In this document: piece by piece, positions 46,315 through 56,500 of the stretch
Numbering within the stretch: position 1 is the first letter of the stretch
Layout: each line of letters opens with the position of its first letter
DNA from: Chamaea fasciata
Lineage: Eukaryota > Chordata > Aves > Passeriformes > Sylviidae
Assembly: GCA_029207755.1 (NCBI GenBank)
Contig: JARCOQ010000071.1
Span: 310,001-374,000, forward strand
Reading direction: 5' to 3'
DNA length: 64,000 nt
Position numbers and translations under genes: made by a program
Notes under the pieces: generated by a model
Databases searched by the model: none
What the model was told of the DNA's origin: nothing
What the model saw: the letters and a program-made list of their open reading frames with translations, nothing else

Positions 46315-46554
46315 TGTGGCAACTGCTGTGCAAGTTTGCAGAGTGCGCTCTAACGCTAGCTAAAAGGAGTCTCCTGTCAGTCAGCAGCTGCCCCCTGACA
46401 AAAGCCTCAAGCACAGGACCAAGTTCCTGCACTGAGCAAGGCCAAGAGCTGCTCTGACACCCCTGAGGCCTTCCGTGCACCAAGGCAACCTTGTGATGTC
46501 ACCACGACCACGTGACAACCGTGCCCTGACATCACAAAGCAAACGCTCTGCCTT
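46315..46554 (-). promoter_or_regulatory. Upstream region of kinase copy 1
   Basis: About 240 bases between the kinase start codon and the 5'-truncated edge of ERV-4. No TATA box or other element was confidently identified. The transcription start must lie here or inside the ERV remnant, unless further non-coding exons exist. Confidence 0.3.
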
Positions 46555-47737
46555 GATCTGGATGGATGGAGGAGGGCACGTGGACTCGACTACTGAGGAC
46601 TCATTGCAGATGCTAGAATTAAGGGCTGTCCTTTGGATCATTATGAATTGGCCTGATCAGGGTGTAAATATTGTCACAGACTCATGATACGTAGTAGGGG
46701 TGGTGCTGCGGATTGAGGATGCATTGATAAAGGATATAAAGAATGACAGGTTATGGGAACTTTTGAGACAGCCGAGGCAAGCTGTTCGGCTGCGCTCAGC
46801 TCCTTTTGCGATTTTGCATATTCGAAGCCACAAATGGTCAGAAGGTTTGGGTCAGGGTAATGCCATAGCTGATCAGTTGGTTTCTGTTGCAGTACCACAA
46901 GACGGATTTCAGCAGGCACGTATTGCTCATGAGACTTTTCACCAGAATGCGCGAGGCCTAAAGAAACAGTTTCGCATATCTCTGAATGATGCCCGTGGTA
47001 TTGTCAGATCCTGTCCTCTCTGTAGTCAGCATGGGCCTGGACTAGGGATGGGAGTAAACCCACGGGGCCTTGGACCCAATCAGATCTGGCAAATGGATGT
47101 AACTCACGTATCCTCCTTTGGTAGATTGAAATATGTGCATGTTACAATTGATACTTTCAGTAAATTTATTTGGGCTTCAGCGCAGCCAAGAGAGAAAGCT
47201 CTCCACGTGGTACGACACCTAACTACTTGCTTTGCGGTGATGGGGGTGCCAGAACAGATTAAGACAGATAATGGCCCTGCATATGTGAGCAGCAGGATCC
47301 AAAGATTCTTACAGAAGTAGGGTGTGACACACATCACAGGTATCCCACATTCACCAACAGGTCAGGCGATTGTGGAGCGAGCCCACCAAACACTCAAGGA
47401 TTATCTGTTAAAATATAAGGAGGAGATGGATGCGCAGACCATGCTATCAAAAACACTATTTGTATTAAACTATCTGTGTGTAATGGGGGACCACTCGGAG
47501 CCCCCTGCGGTCATCCACTCAGGCGGAGTAAAGGAGGAAGCAACTAAGCCATTGTTTAAAGTCATGTACCGAGATCCCAAAACTGGAGTATGGGAAGGTC
47601 CCGCAGAGGTTCAGTACATGGGTAGAGGTTATGTTTGTGTTCTTACCCCCACAGGGCCCCAATGGATACCTAGTAAATGGATCCGTCCTGCTAATGACCC
47701 TGCAAGAGTGACATCGATACTGGACAGCCAGGGTTAG
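46555..47737 (+). pseudogene. ERV-4 RNase H end and integrase
   Basis: The RNase H tail (around LQMLELRAVLW and IVTDS) ends in TGA at 46684-46686. The frame resumes at about 46700 with a histidine/cysteine zinc-binding half (HETFHQNARG ... CPLC), WQMDVTH and KTDNGPAYV, then TAG at 47318-47320, and resumes through GQAIVERAHQTLK and a C-terminal DNA-binding region to 47737. All three catalytic acidic positions survive, but two stops disable the protein. The TAG sits where tryptophan is usual in this family. Confidence 0.85.
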
Positions 47738-48090
47738 AGGCGGTACACTTAATTGAAGACTTAAGGGCAAGAGAAAACCTACAACTGCTCTGGCAGTTTG
47801 ACAAGGTAGTACAGAGAGATCACTCCATGTCAATTCATACCCAAATAGCTAAGTTGTAAGAACTCACTAGTCATTTGCAGCAAGACACAGGCTTGGGTTT
47901 AACAGATTGGCTATGATCTTTCGGGCTAGGGCCTTGGATAACCTCCCTACTGCAACATGTAATCAATATTGTGATTGTTATTATACTGCTTGTACTTTTT
48001 GTATCTTGCTTTTTTTGCTGCTTGCAACAGATGATGTATCGCATAGCAGAAACAGTAACTACTCAACACGCTGCGTTTGTTGCACAAAAT
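47738..48090 (+). pseudogene. ERV-4 env transmembrane-subunit remnant
   Basis: A leucine/glutamine-rich helical stretch with stops, a strongly hydrophobic anchor (around VIILLVLFVSCFFCC, about 47970-48020) and a short cytoplasmic tail directly before the polypurine tract. Position and membrane anchor support env TM. Surface subunit and fusion region are missing. Confidence 0.65.
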
Positions 48091-48104
48091 AAAAAAGAGG
48101 GAAT
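48091..48104 (+). other. ERV-4 polypurine tract
   Basis: AAAAAAGAGGGAAT directly abuts the LTR start TGTTGAAG, the usual site for priming plus-strand DNA synthesis. Confidence 0.8.
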
Positions 48105-48499
48105 TGTTGAAGAACGGTTAGCAGAGCAAGGCCACGGATCATTAGAGGCCTTATGGCCCGACACCAAGTGCTAGCAGCCTACGCGCTGCTGAGACAAGCT
48201 GTCCTTGGGACAGCAGTAAGCACGGACACAGGCCAAAGATAAAAGAACTTGTGGTGAATAGAGCATAGCAGTAAGCACGTAGACAAAGTTTTCAGCATGC
48301 CAAGGGGAGGAACCTTCTCACGCTTGATATAGCCAATCAAGTATAGATGAGTAGTGTATGCTAACCAACTATAATTTGACAAGTATGCTGAATGCTTGGG
48401 GCAAAAGTATAAGAACGGATGTTATGAGCAATAAAGTTGAACAATGCTTTACCAATCATATTGATTGATTGCATTCTTCCCTCGCCGAAATCCTCCGCA
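48105..48499 (+). repeat. ERV-4 3' LTR
   Basis: Starts TGTTGAAG after the polypurine tract and ends ...CTCCGCA just where olfactory-receptor sequence begins, giving 395 bp with TG...CA ends. AATAAA lies at 48430-48435, setting the R region near 48450. Confidence 0.8.
48430..48435 (+). terminator. ERV-4 LTR polyadenylation signal
   Basis: AATAAA in the 3' third of the LTR, about 70 bases before its end. Confidence 0.7.
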
Positions 48500-48791
48500 G
48501 TGCAGCACATCCTGCGTAGGAGACGGTCCTGGTGTCCCAGAGGGAATTGTGCGTGGCTTTGCGGACAGTGGTGCAGATGGAGCCCAGGTCGCTGAGGGCC
48601 AGGTTGAGCAGGAAGAAGAACATGGGGCTGTGCAGGTGGTGGCCGCAGGCTACGGCGCTGGTGACCAGGCCGTGGCCCAGGAGGGCAGCCAGGGAGATGC
48701 CCAGGAAGAGGCAGAAGTGCAGGAGCTGCAGCTGCCGCGTGTCTGCCAACGCCAGCGGGAGGAAGTGGCTGATGGAGCTGCTGTTGGACAT
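48500..48791 (-). pseudogene. OR14-like olfactory receptor, N-terminal fragment
   Basis: A minus-strand frame starting MSNSSSIS with the N-glycosylation site NSS, then TM1 (FCLFLGISLAALLGHGLV), a conserved HSPMFFFLLNLALSDLG (PMY/FFFL and SD of TM2) and the TVSYAGCAA start of TM3. This is typical of the OR14 family that is expanded in birds. It stops after about 97 of the usual ~310 residues, where the ERV-4 LTR begins, so the seven-helix receptor cannot form. An upstream in-frame methionine at 48806 is an alternative start. The remaining two thirds are not in the window. Confidence 0.85.
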
Positions 48792-48975
48792 TTGCTGTGG
48801 CTGCATATGGGCACGTGTTCATGGATAAAGGACAGTGACAAGTCAGGGCTGGCTGCTTTGAGCCAAACCCGTGCCATTCCCTGTAGCCTGTCCTGCTGGT
48901 GTTGGTGTCTTTGGGGCGGACCCTGACTGCCGACACAACAGCAACACATTCGCTTAAGAGCTGGACTAGGTCAGT

Positions 48976-49075
48976 GCAAAAGATGGCGGCCAGGGCTGAG
49001 GGAGCCACACACAAGATGGCGGCCAGGGCTGGAGAACCACACACAAGATGGCGGCTGGGGCCGGGCTGCCAGGGC
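48976..49075 (+). repeat. About 39-bp tandem repeat containing AAGATGGCGGC
   Basis: Three units, each with (A)AGATGGCGGC followed by CAGGGCT..GA.. and CCACACAC. The core matches the YY1-type AAGATGGCGGC element found in many vertebrate promoters; a regulatory role here is inference. Confidence 0.75.
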
Positions 49076-49326
49076 GGCTGATCTCACTAGGAGGCGCAGC
49101 CTCAGCCCTCTGGCTGCCATCCTGCGTGGGGCAGGCTGAGCCCCCCTGCAGTGTCTGTTGGAATGGACATTAACGGACACCCGGGAAAAGGACACGGTCT
49201 GGCACCTTTGCTCTGTGCACACAAACATAGACCAGCCAGTTTGGAACGCCAACTGGCAGTACTTTGATGTCAAGGCAATTCAAATGGGTGAAAATACAAA
49301 ACTCCAGGCACTGAACGTTTTAAAAT

Positions 49327-49328
<2 letters not shown>

Positions 49329-49360
<32 letters not shown>
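49329..49360. repeat. Poly(T) tract at the segmental duplication edge
   Basis: A run of 32 T, about 30 bases before similarity to copy 1 begins. It may be the poly(A) tail of a minus-strand retroposed insertion or a slippage product. Confidence 0.8.
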
Positions 49361-49361
<1 letters not shown>

Positions 49362-49774
49362 AAAGAGGGCTAAAAGCACTCCTTGTGCACATGGACTCCA
49401 ATTAGCATCAAGCAGCATCACAAGTGGTTTCGTCCAGGCAGGAGTCACAGTCACTGTGAGATGATGAAAACGGAGATGGGATCTGCTTGAGGCGGATGGT
49501 GCAGCGGCTGCGCACCTGCGACGTGTATCCCACAGGGTACCCATTTCTTTAGAACACTATGAAGACTAGAGGGAATTGAAAGTCCACTGCAGTTTAGGTT
49601 GTTCTTCACGAGATTGTTCAAGTCGAGCACAGCCATTCTGTTCAGCAGACACACGGGCAGGGGCTTCTTGGAGCGCTGCTCTGGCACCCATTCTTTGGAG
49701 GAGGGGATTGCAGGAAAGAAGAAAAGAAGCTCATCAACTACTGAAGAGGAAGAGTCACTGACAGGAAGCAGTGG

Positions 49775-50665
49775 GTTAAGAAATGTGAGGGGGAAAAAGG
49801 CAGAAAACATGAGGTGACAAGTGTGAGAAATGGGAGTGGAAAAAGGAGGGAAGTGTGAGGGAAGAAAAGGGAAGGAAACCTGAGTGGGAAAGGCTGAGAA
49901 AACTGAGGGGAAAATGGTGAAGACGTGAGTGAAAATAGGAGAGGAAGGTGAGAGGAGGAAAAGGCAGGACATATGACGGGAAAATTCTAAGAAACATGGT
50001 CAAGGAAGGCTGAAAAACATAGAGGAAAAAATGGAGGGAAATGTGAGGGGAAAAGAGTGAGAAAATTACTGGCAGAGAGAGAGAAACAGGCAGCAAATGT
50101 GAGGGGAACATTGTGAGAATCCTGAGGGGGAAAGAGGGAGAAACCAGAGGGCAGAAAAAGGCAGAAAACATTAGGGGGAAAAAAAGCATGGGAAGTTGGA
50201 TGGGAAAAGTGACAGAAAACAGGAGTGAAAAAAGGGCACAAAATGCTAGAGGAAAAGTATTAGGAACATGAGGGGGAAAGAATGATAAACATGAGGGGAA
50301 AAGTGGGAGAAATGGGAGAGGGAAAGCCTGGGAAACACGAGGGCAAAAGTGAGAAACATGAGGAGACAACTTGGAGAAAAATGACTGAGGAAAGGAGAAA
50401 AGCATGAGGGGAGAAAAGGGCAGGGTAAGTGAGGGGAAAATTGTGAGAATCATGAGAGAACAAAAAAGCAGGAAAAAGCGGGAAGTTGGGGAAGTGTGAG
50501 AGGCAAAGTGTGAGGAAAGGGAGCTGAAAAGGGTGGGGAAAAGAAGTAAAACTTGGGAGGCAAACATGACAGGAAAACTGTGAGACTCGACAGGGGGAAG
50601 GAGTGGAAATGTGAGAGGGAAAAGAACAGGAAACGTGAAGGGAGAAGAGGAGAGAAGGCAGGATT
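49775..50665. repeat. Purine-rich satellite, copy 2
   Basis: Counterpart of 34150-35040, similar in length and unit order with scattered base differences. Confidence 0.88.
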
Positions 50666-53503
50666 GGCATGACAGCTGAAATGATTCCTAACACATTCCC
50701 CCATGCATTTGCCCATTTATTGCACTAGCCCAGGGCTTCTCTGTATGTCCGTCTCCCCCTGTGCCTTGATTCCTGTTCGGAAGCAGCAGAAGTGCAGGAT
50801 GTGCCCACCAGCAGGAGCTGCTCCAGGCTGGGAAGGGGCCAGGTGGTGCTGATTTCCAGAGGCTTCTGTGTCCCAGGTGAGGCCAGGGCAGGAGTGGGTT
50901 GAAAGGTGCTGCTGCTGCTCCTCTGTGCCAGAGAGCCCTGGCTGGGCAGGGCACGGCGCCCACTGCACTGCGGGCTCTTTCTCCTGCCACAGCTGGGCAC
51001 ACCTGGCAACAAATCATGACGACTTGTGGGGAAACCAAGGGCTTTGTGGAGGCTGCATTGCTCTGCACACACCCGGGCCACCTGCAGCACAGAGCTTTGG
51101 CCCCCAGAAATGTAAACCCGAGGGGAACAGCTGGAAAAGGTTTCATTTTCACCTTTCAATAGAAGCAACTAAAATCAAAGTTACCAAGAAGGGCTCCGAT
51201 CCCTGGTGCCAGCTCGGTGTGAGAAAGGAGACATGACTTTATTTCAGTGCTGGGTGCGTGGGGAATCACTTTCCTAACACATGCTCAGCCAGAAATCTCA
51301 CCTACTCATTTGTAACCATGGAAAAAGGACCTACTCATTACTTTGCTGAAACTCACAGGCTAAACATTCCCTCAAATTAGTTGACATATTTAAACCACTT
51401 CTCAGAAGTTACTGACAGGAGAGTAGGGCTCTCTTGAGAGTCTCTGGTGGTCATTTGGGGAACATCCCATTCCTGCAATTCTCCTCTGATGCCCAAGAGC
51501 CTCCTACAACCACTCTTTTCCCCTTGAATTCATTCCAGCTACATTCTTAGGAAGACTACTCTATTCTCAAGGCTAAGGTAGCCACTTGCACACATCAATC
51601 ACTGCTCCGGAGGAATAGAGGGCTCAACAGTCTGTTAATGCAAAGGGAATTCACAATTTGTTACAGTTCAACATTTTCTCAAAACCTGCCTTCTCTGGGA
51701 ATTGCTCACAAGCATGTCCTCAATGCACCTTGAAAATGTTTTTGCTGACTGAAGCCAGAGTGTGTCTTTCCTTCAGCAATTCAGAAGAAAAACACAAACT
51801 GCCTACTGAAACCCTTCTGCTCCCTTCCAAATCAGTTCACTGCTCAAGCACGAGCCACAGGCTCATGCCCGATTCCCTCAGTGAGATAGGAGGTAATATT
51901 TTGCTGCAGCTGCAGGGTTATTGGAAGAAAGAACGAAAGCTGTTGGTTCTTGGGGTTGTTATTTAGGGTTTGGATTGGTTCTAGTTGATTTGTTGGGTGT
52001 TGCTGTGAGCTGGGAGAGGGGCCAGCATGAAGACCAAAACAAAAGGGAAGTAGGAGAAGAGGGGAGGGGACAGAAAAGGAGACGGTGGGGACAGAATACA
52101 AGTTTCCTATTTCCCGGCCAAAGGGAAAGGGGACACGGTTCGCCCTGGGCTGGGAAAGGCAATAAAAAGCAGCATTTTCTGTGTGTGTGTTGTGTGTGTG
52201 TTTGGCTCTTGGGAGAGGGAGATACACACCCAGCTCAGGTGAATCCTTCCTCAGAAACAGTTCTCTTTGGCTTTGATGACTTTGTCTCCCCATTTAATTT
52301 CATCTAAGAGTTGGCTCCTTTCTAACACCCCTCTCCCAGCAGCTCAGGGCTGCATTGCACAGTGCTTGCTGTGTGCCAGAGAGCACAAAGCAGGCTGGCC
52401 TGGCGCCCCGGAATATTTCTGCAGAACACTCCACATTTCACCCCTTTGCTCTGGCTCAGTGCACAACTCCAGCACTGCAGGCGCTTCCTCCCAGAGCCGT
52501 GTGAGGCCCCGGCTCCTGCAGATGTGACCTGACAAGCTGTCCCTGCCTGCCGCTGGCCTCGCTTCCCCCGGCAGAAGCGCCGTGCCTGAAGGAGGCTGCC
52601 CTGTGCCGGAGCCTGCGGAGCAGCCCGGCTCCCTCCCCTGTGCCCAGAGCGCTGCACACACTGCTCGCCTTGGCCAGGAGTTAGAGGGCAGCCGGCACAA
52701 GGGTGGCAATCCTCAGCCAGGCCTGCAGCCCTCGGCTGTGGTTTGCCTTTCTCTGCTCCTGTGCACGCTCCGGACGGCCAATGCCACCGGTCTGTGCTGT
52801 GCCCAGCACGGCCACGCTTCCCCTCGGGAGCAGCCGGCTGCCAGCTGGGCTCTGAGAGCGCAGGATTCGCCCGGGGCCCCCAAGAGGCACCCAGGGCCGG
52901 GCTGCTGCCTCTTGCAGCTCCAAGGGCCTCCTTGCAGCTGCCTCTGCCCCGGCTCAGGCTGCTCCGGGCTCTGCCAGGGCTCTGCTGGGGCTCCAGCCTG
53001 GGCAAGGCGGGGCCTGGGCTCACCCTGCAGCCGCTGACAGCTCTGCACCAGCTCTGCGCCTTTCCCAGCAGCCTCCCTGATCTTTCTGCTGTCTCACTTG
53101 GGCAAAACTCTCCCCCAGACAAAGAGATTGCACTTAGGGATACAAATGCAAGTGGCAGCAACCCAAATGCTCTCGAGTCAGAGCTCAAGGCCTGCATCTG
53201 CACAGGGTATTTGGGCTGCCCCACTCGTCCTTTGGTTCTGCCTGCAAATGCCACTGCCCTTTCTGCCTCAAACACAAGTGCCACAGCTGGGTAAAACCCA
53301 GCCCCTGGGCCATATTCCAAAGGCACTGCGGTCCGGAGAGCATGACGAAAGAAGAGCCTACTCCCCCTTCAAACCGTACCAAAGAAGGCATCAATGTCAC
53401 TTTCCACCTCTAAGCAAAAATGGACAGTTCAGAAGGAAATGTTGAGCATTCTCACAGGCTCAGAAGGAGGACAATCTTCAAAATGACTTGAGGTTTCAGA
53501 AAC
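50666..53503. other. Region between satellite and kinase gene, copy 2
   Basis: Same content as copy 1 (35041-37362) plus a 524-bp GC-rich block at 52831-53354. A 334-codon minus-strand ORF (52322-53326) covers the GC-rich part but has no domain, and its copy 1 equivalent is shorter. No gene is called. Confidence 0.45.
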
Positions 53504-53509
53504 TTTATT
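53504..53509 (-). terminator. Polyadenylation signal, kinase copy 2
   Basis: AATAAA on the minus strand, about 52 bases past the copy 2 stop codon at 53561-53563. Confidence 0.7.
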
Positions 53510-53560
53510 TACAATCCTAGGCCAAAATACTACCCTACAATCCTAGGCTAAAATCCTACT

Positions 53561-56500
53561 CTACAATCTACTACAATGCTGGTGATGGAAGAAAAAGTTT
53601 TTAAGTGACTGGTCCATTCCTGTCAACTCCTTCCACCTCTTAAAGGTAAGGATGAGTGGCACCAGGCTGGATGTAGGCTTGGCCGATGTTACAAATGGAT
53701 GCTGCACAAAGGAAAACAAAAAAGCCAAGAATGAACCATTACTTTCCAAGCTAAGAGCCCCAAAGGCAGGGTAATCTTTTTTTCGATGAAGAGGGGATTG
53801 AGTCAGAGTAGGTCTAAGGAGCAACAGTGGGACAACAGTGGCACAGCTTACTGCAAGAGCTGCTAAATGCCCCAGGCCTGGAAATATTTCAGGTCTGAGC
53901 ATCCTGATCTCTTTAAAGACGCCCCTGCTCATTGCAGGGCACTTGGACCAGATGACCCTTACAGGTCCCTGCCAGCCCAGCCCAGTCTAGGATTCCTGGC
54001 TGTTCTCATTTGAACAGCACCAAGAGTGGAGGTGAGGAGGACGAGTCTCATCTGATGCCTGGCACTTCAGTGCAGGAGGAGCCCGTCCCTGGGACACTGT
54101 TTCCCCTGCAGCCCCTTGGCATTTTACCTGCAGCAGCTCCTTGGCAGACCAGCGCCGCTCCTCGTCTCTCTGCAGGCAGCAGCTCAGGAAGTCACGCAGC
54201 AAAGGGGAGAGAAGCTTGGGCTGCTGCAGCTTTGGGATCCCTTTGGTGGCTATCAGGAATCGAGCCTGGAGAAAAAGGAAAGACGAGTCTCTCAGCTGCT
54301 TCTTTCACATCTGGAACTGCTCTCCCAGATCCCATTGTTTCAGCTGCACTCTGCAGTGGCAGTTTCTGCCGTGGCACAGAGGCAGAGATGACTTTCCTGG
54401 ACCAACAAAAAACCCAAAGCCTGATGCAGTCACAGCTTTTCCAGCATCCAGCAGATCTTGCCCTGGCAGCTGATTTCATTGACTGACCTCCTTAGTGGAA
54501 ACTACATCAGCAAAAGCACCTTTGCTTCTCTGAGGATTCACCTGACCAGCTTGACAGGCTAGTTGGAAGAGGGACTTTGCTCTACTAACTCACTCTAGTA
54601 TTTCCAAGGAGTATTACATGAAAAGCATCTCTGCAGCACTTGTTGGTCCCTTAAGCACAGCTGCTATAAAAGTCATCAAGCTTTTTCCTTGGTTCTTGAA
54701 AACAATGGTAATTAAAAGTAAAGAAAGGAAATCCCTCAGTTAAGGCAAGTTTCCCTGTGAGAAGAATGGGGGTACACTTCTCTCCAAACCACTGCTTTAG
54801 AAACTTTGTTGGGTTTGGGTTTCTTTCCTTCATTTCAGGAAAGATAACAGCAGCTCTAAGATGCTTGTTTCCTGTTAGTAGGGCCATCTACACGGCCAAA
54901 AGAGCTGGAAGGACTTCTAAGCCAAAGCCCAGTGTTGCCTGAGAAGGGAGATTGTCTGCCTGGGCTAAGGCTTGAGTTCCCCCATGGATGCAACCAAAAC
55001 CCCAGCAGATGCTGATGTGCTGCAGGGACATTTTCAGAAAGGGACCGTGGTGGAAGTAGTTCCAGCAGATGGCAATGGCATTTTGTCCAATGGCACACAG
55101 AACGTGGGATGGGGGAGAAAGACAGCGGGATCAGAGAGTATTTACACCTTACCGAGAGAGGACCTTTATTCCCGTAAGGAGGTTCTCCTTCCACCATTTC
55201 AATACCCACAATTCCAAAAGACCAGATGTCTGCTTTGGGGCCATAGGACTCAGCTTTTGCAATTTCAGGCGCCATCCACCAAGCAGTCCCGGTCACCGAG
55301 CTCCGTCTACTCTGCTCAGGGGTGAGTTGAGCAGAGAGGCCAAAATCAGCTGGGGAGAGAGCAAAAGAAGGTTTTGATTTGAATCCTGTGCAATTAGGAA
55401 AGCAAGGAAAAGAATTGCCCAGTTGAAGTTGGAGAATGTGCTGCTGAATCTCCTGGACAACTGTCCCTGCTCTGTTTCCTCAGGACTTTAGCCAAGGAAA
55501 TATGGCATTGGCTGCTTCAAAAATCCCCACATTTTTTACACGGCCTCCAGCAGTGTCTTTTGTTCCCCTGAAGCTTTAGACTTGTAGCCCCCTCCCTCTG
55601 GAAGGGACACACACAGAGCAATGCCACTGTGGACGGCTCGATCCTTGCCATAGGTCTGTGCACGTTGCCACCGCGTGGTCAGCTCACAACAGGCTCCCTG
55701 CACTGCCACCAGCACCGTTTTGGGGGGGCTGGCTCTCACTCAAAAGCAGCCCCACAGCCCACATATCCCTGGAATGCTGCACCTGACCAAGAAAATACTG
55801 ACCCAGCTTGACAGAGCCATCCGTTTTGAGGAGGATGTTGAGGCTCTTCACATCTCGGTGTATCACGTGGTTGGAATGGAGAAAATGCAGTCCTTGCAGG
55901 CACTGAGAGAGAAACCAGAAACAGGAGGGCAAAAATCAGTGATGTGATTTCATCACACAAGAAAGGAAAGAGCTCTCCAAGATTCCCTCTGCAGGGGAAT
56001 GGGGAGTAATGGCAGAAGACAGTGCCATTGAGGGCAAGAGCACGCTGCTACAACACAGGCAGAGCAGCACCTTTCTAAAGAAAGGCATGTCAGCTTGCCA
56101 AAGAGCAACAGCAACTGCTGGTGTAGACTCTGCCCTGCAAACCAGCCAGGATGACTGCTGCTGCACTGGATGTGCTCAGAAGTACAGAGCATTCTGGCTG
56201 CACTGCTAACCTTTCCAGCTGAGGACTCAGAGAAATGAGTCTCTCTTCTTTGCTGCTCCTTTCAAACAGTGCCACCCCCACCTTTGCTTTTACAGGCAAG
56301 GAATGCAGCGCAGACAGGCCAAAGTTTAGAGAGGCAAGATGGAGAAGAGCAAATACAAGAGCCAGAGTGAAAGTGCAACAGCAGGAGAGAAGAGGACAAG
56401 AACAGAGTCCAGTGAGTGCAGGGGCACTGGCAGGCAGTTCACTTGAGATGCTCTTGCTTGCCCGGAGCATATCAGCCACACAGAAACAAAGCCTGGCTCA

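Larger units (their letters stand above)
33765..46330. repeat. Tandem segmental duplication, copy 1
   Basis: Matches about 49388 onward in the same orientation, first at a distance of 15,625 bp. Similarity begins near the phrase CAATTAGCATCAAGCAGC (about 33773 and 49397). Copy 1 has about 460 bp at 38606-39060 that copy 2 lacks, and lacks several blocks present in copy 2 (about 52831-53354, 59943-60792, 61146-62366 and 62475-62815). The right end cannot be fixed because copy 2 runs off the window. Confidence 0.9.
46555..48499 (+). mobile_element. ERV-4: 5'-truncated class II-like ERV with 3' LTR
   Basis: In + strand order: the end of RNase H, integrase, a short env transmembrane-subunit remnant, a polypurine tract and a 3' LTR. 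The integrase resembles alpha/betaretroviral (class II) enzymes. Gag, protease, RT and most of env are absent. The LTR ends inside an olfactory receptor gene on the other strand. Confidence 0.85.
48792..49387. other. Region upstream of the OR fragment, before duplication copy 2
   Basis: No gene. It holds a 39-bp tandem repeat (48976-49075) and a 32-base T homopolymer (49329-49360) just before the duplication boundary. Confidence 0.6.

Noticed and set aside
52322..53326. 334-codon minus-strand ORF in copy 2
   Set aside because: GC-rich, no domain, no splice sites, and the copy 1 equivalent is about half as long because a 524-bp block is missing.
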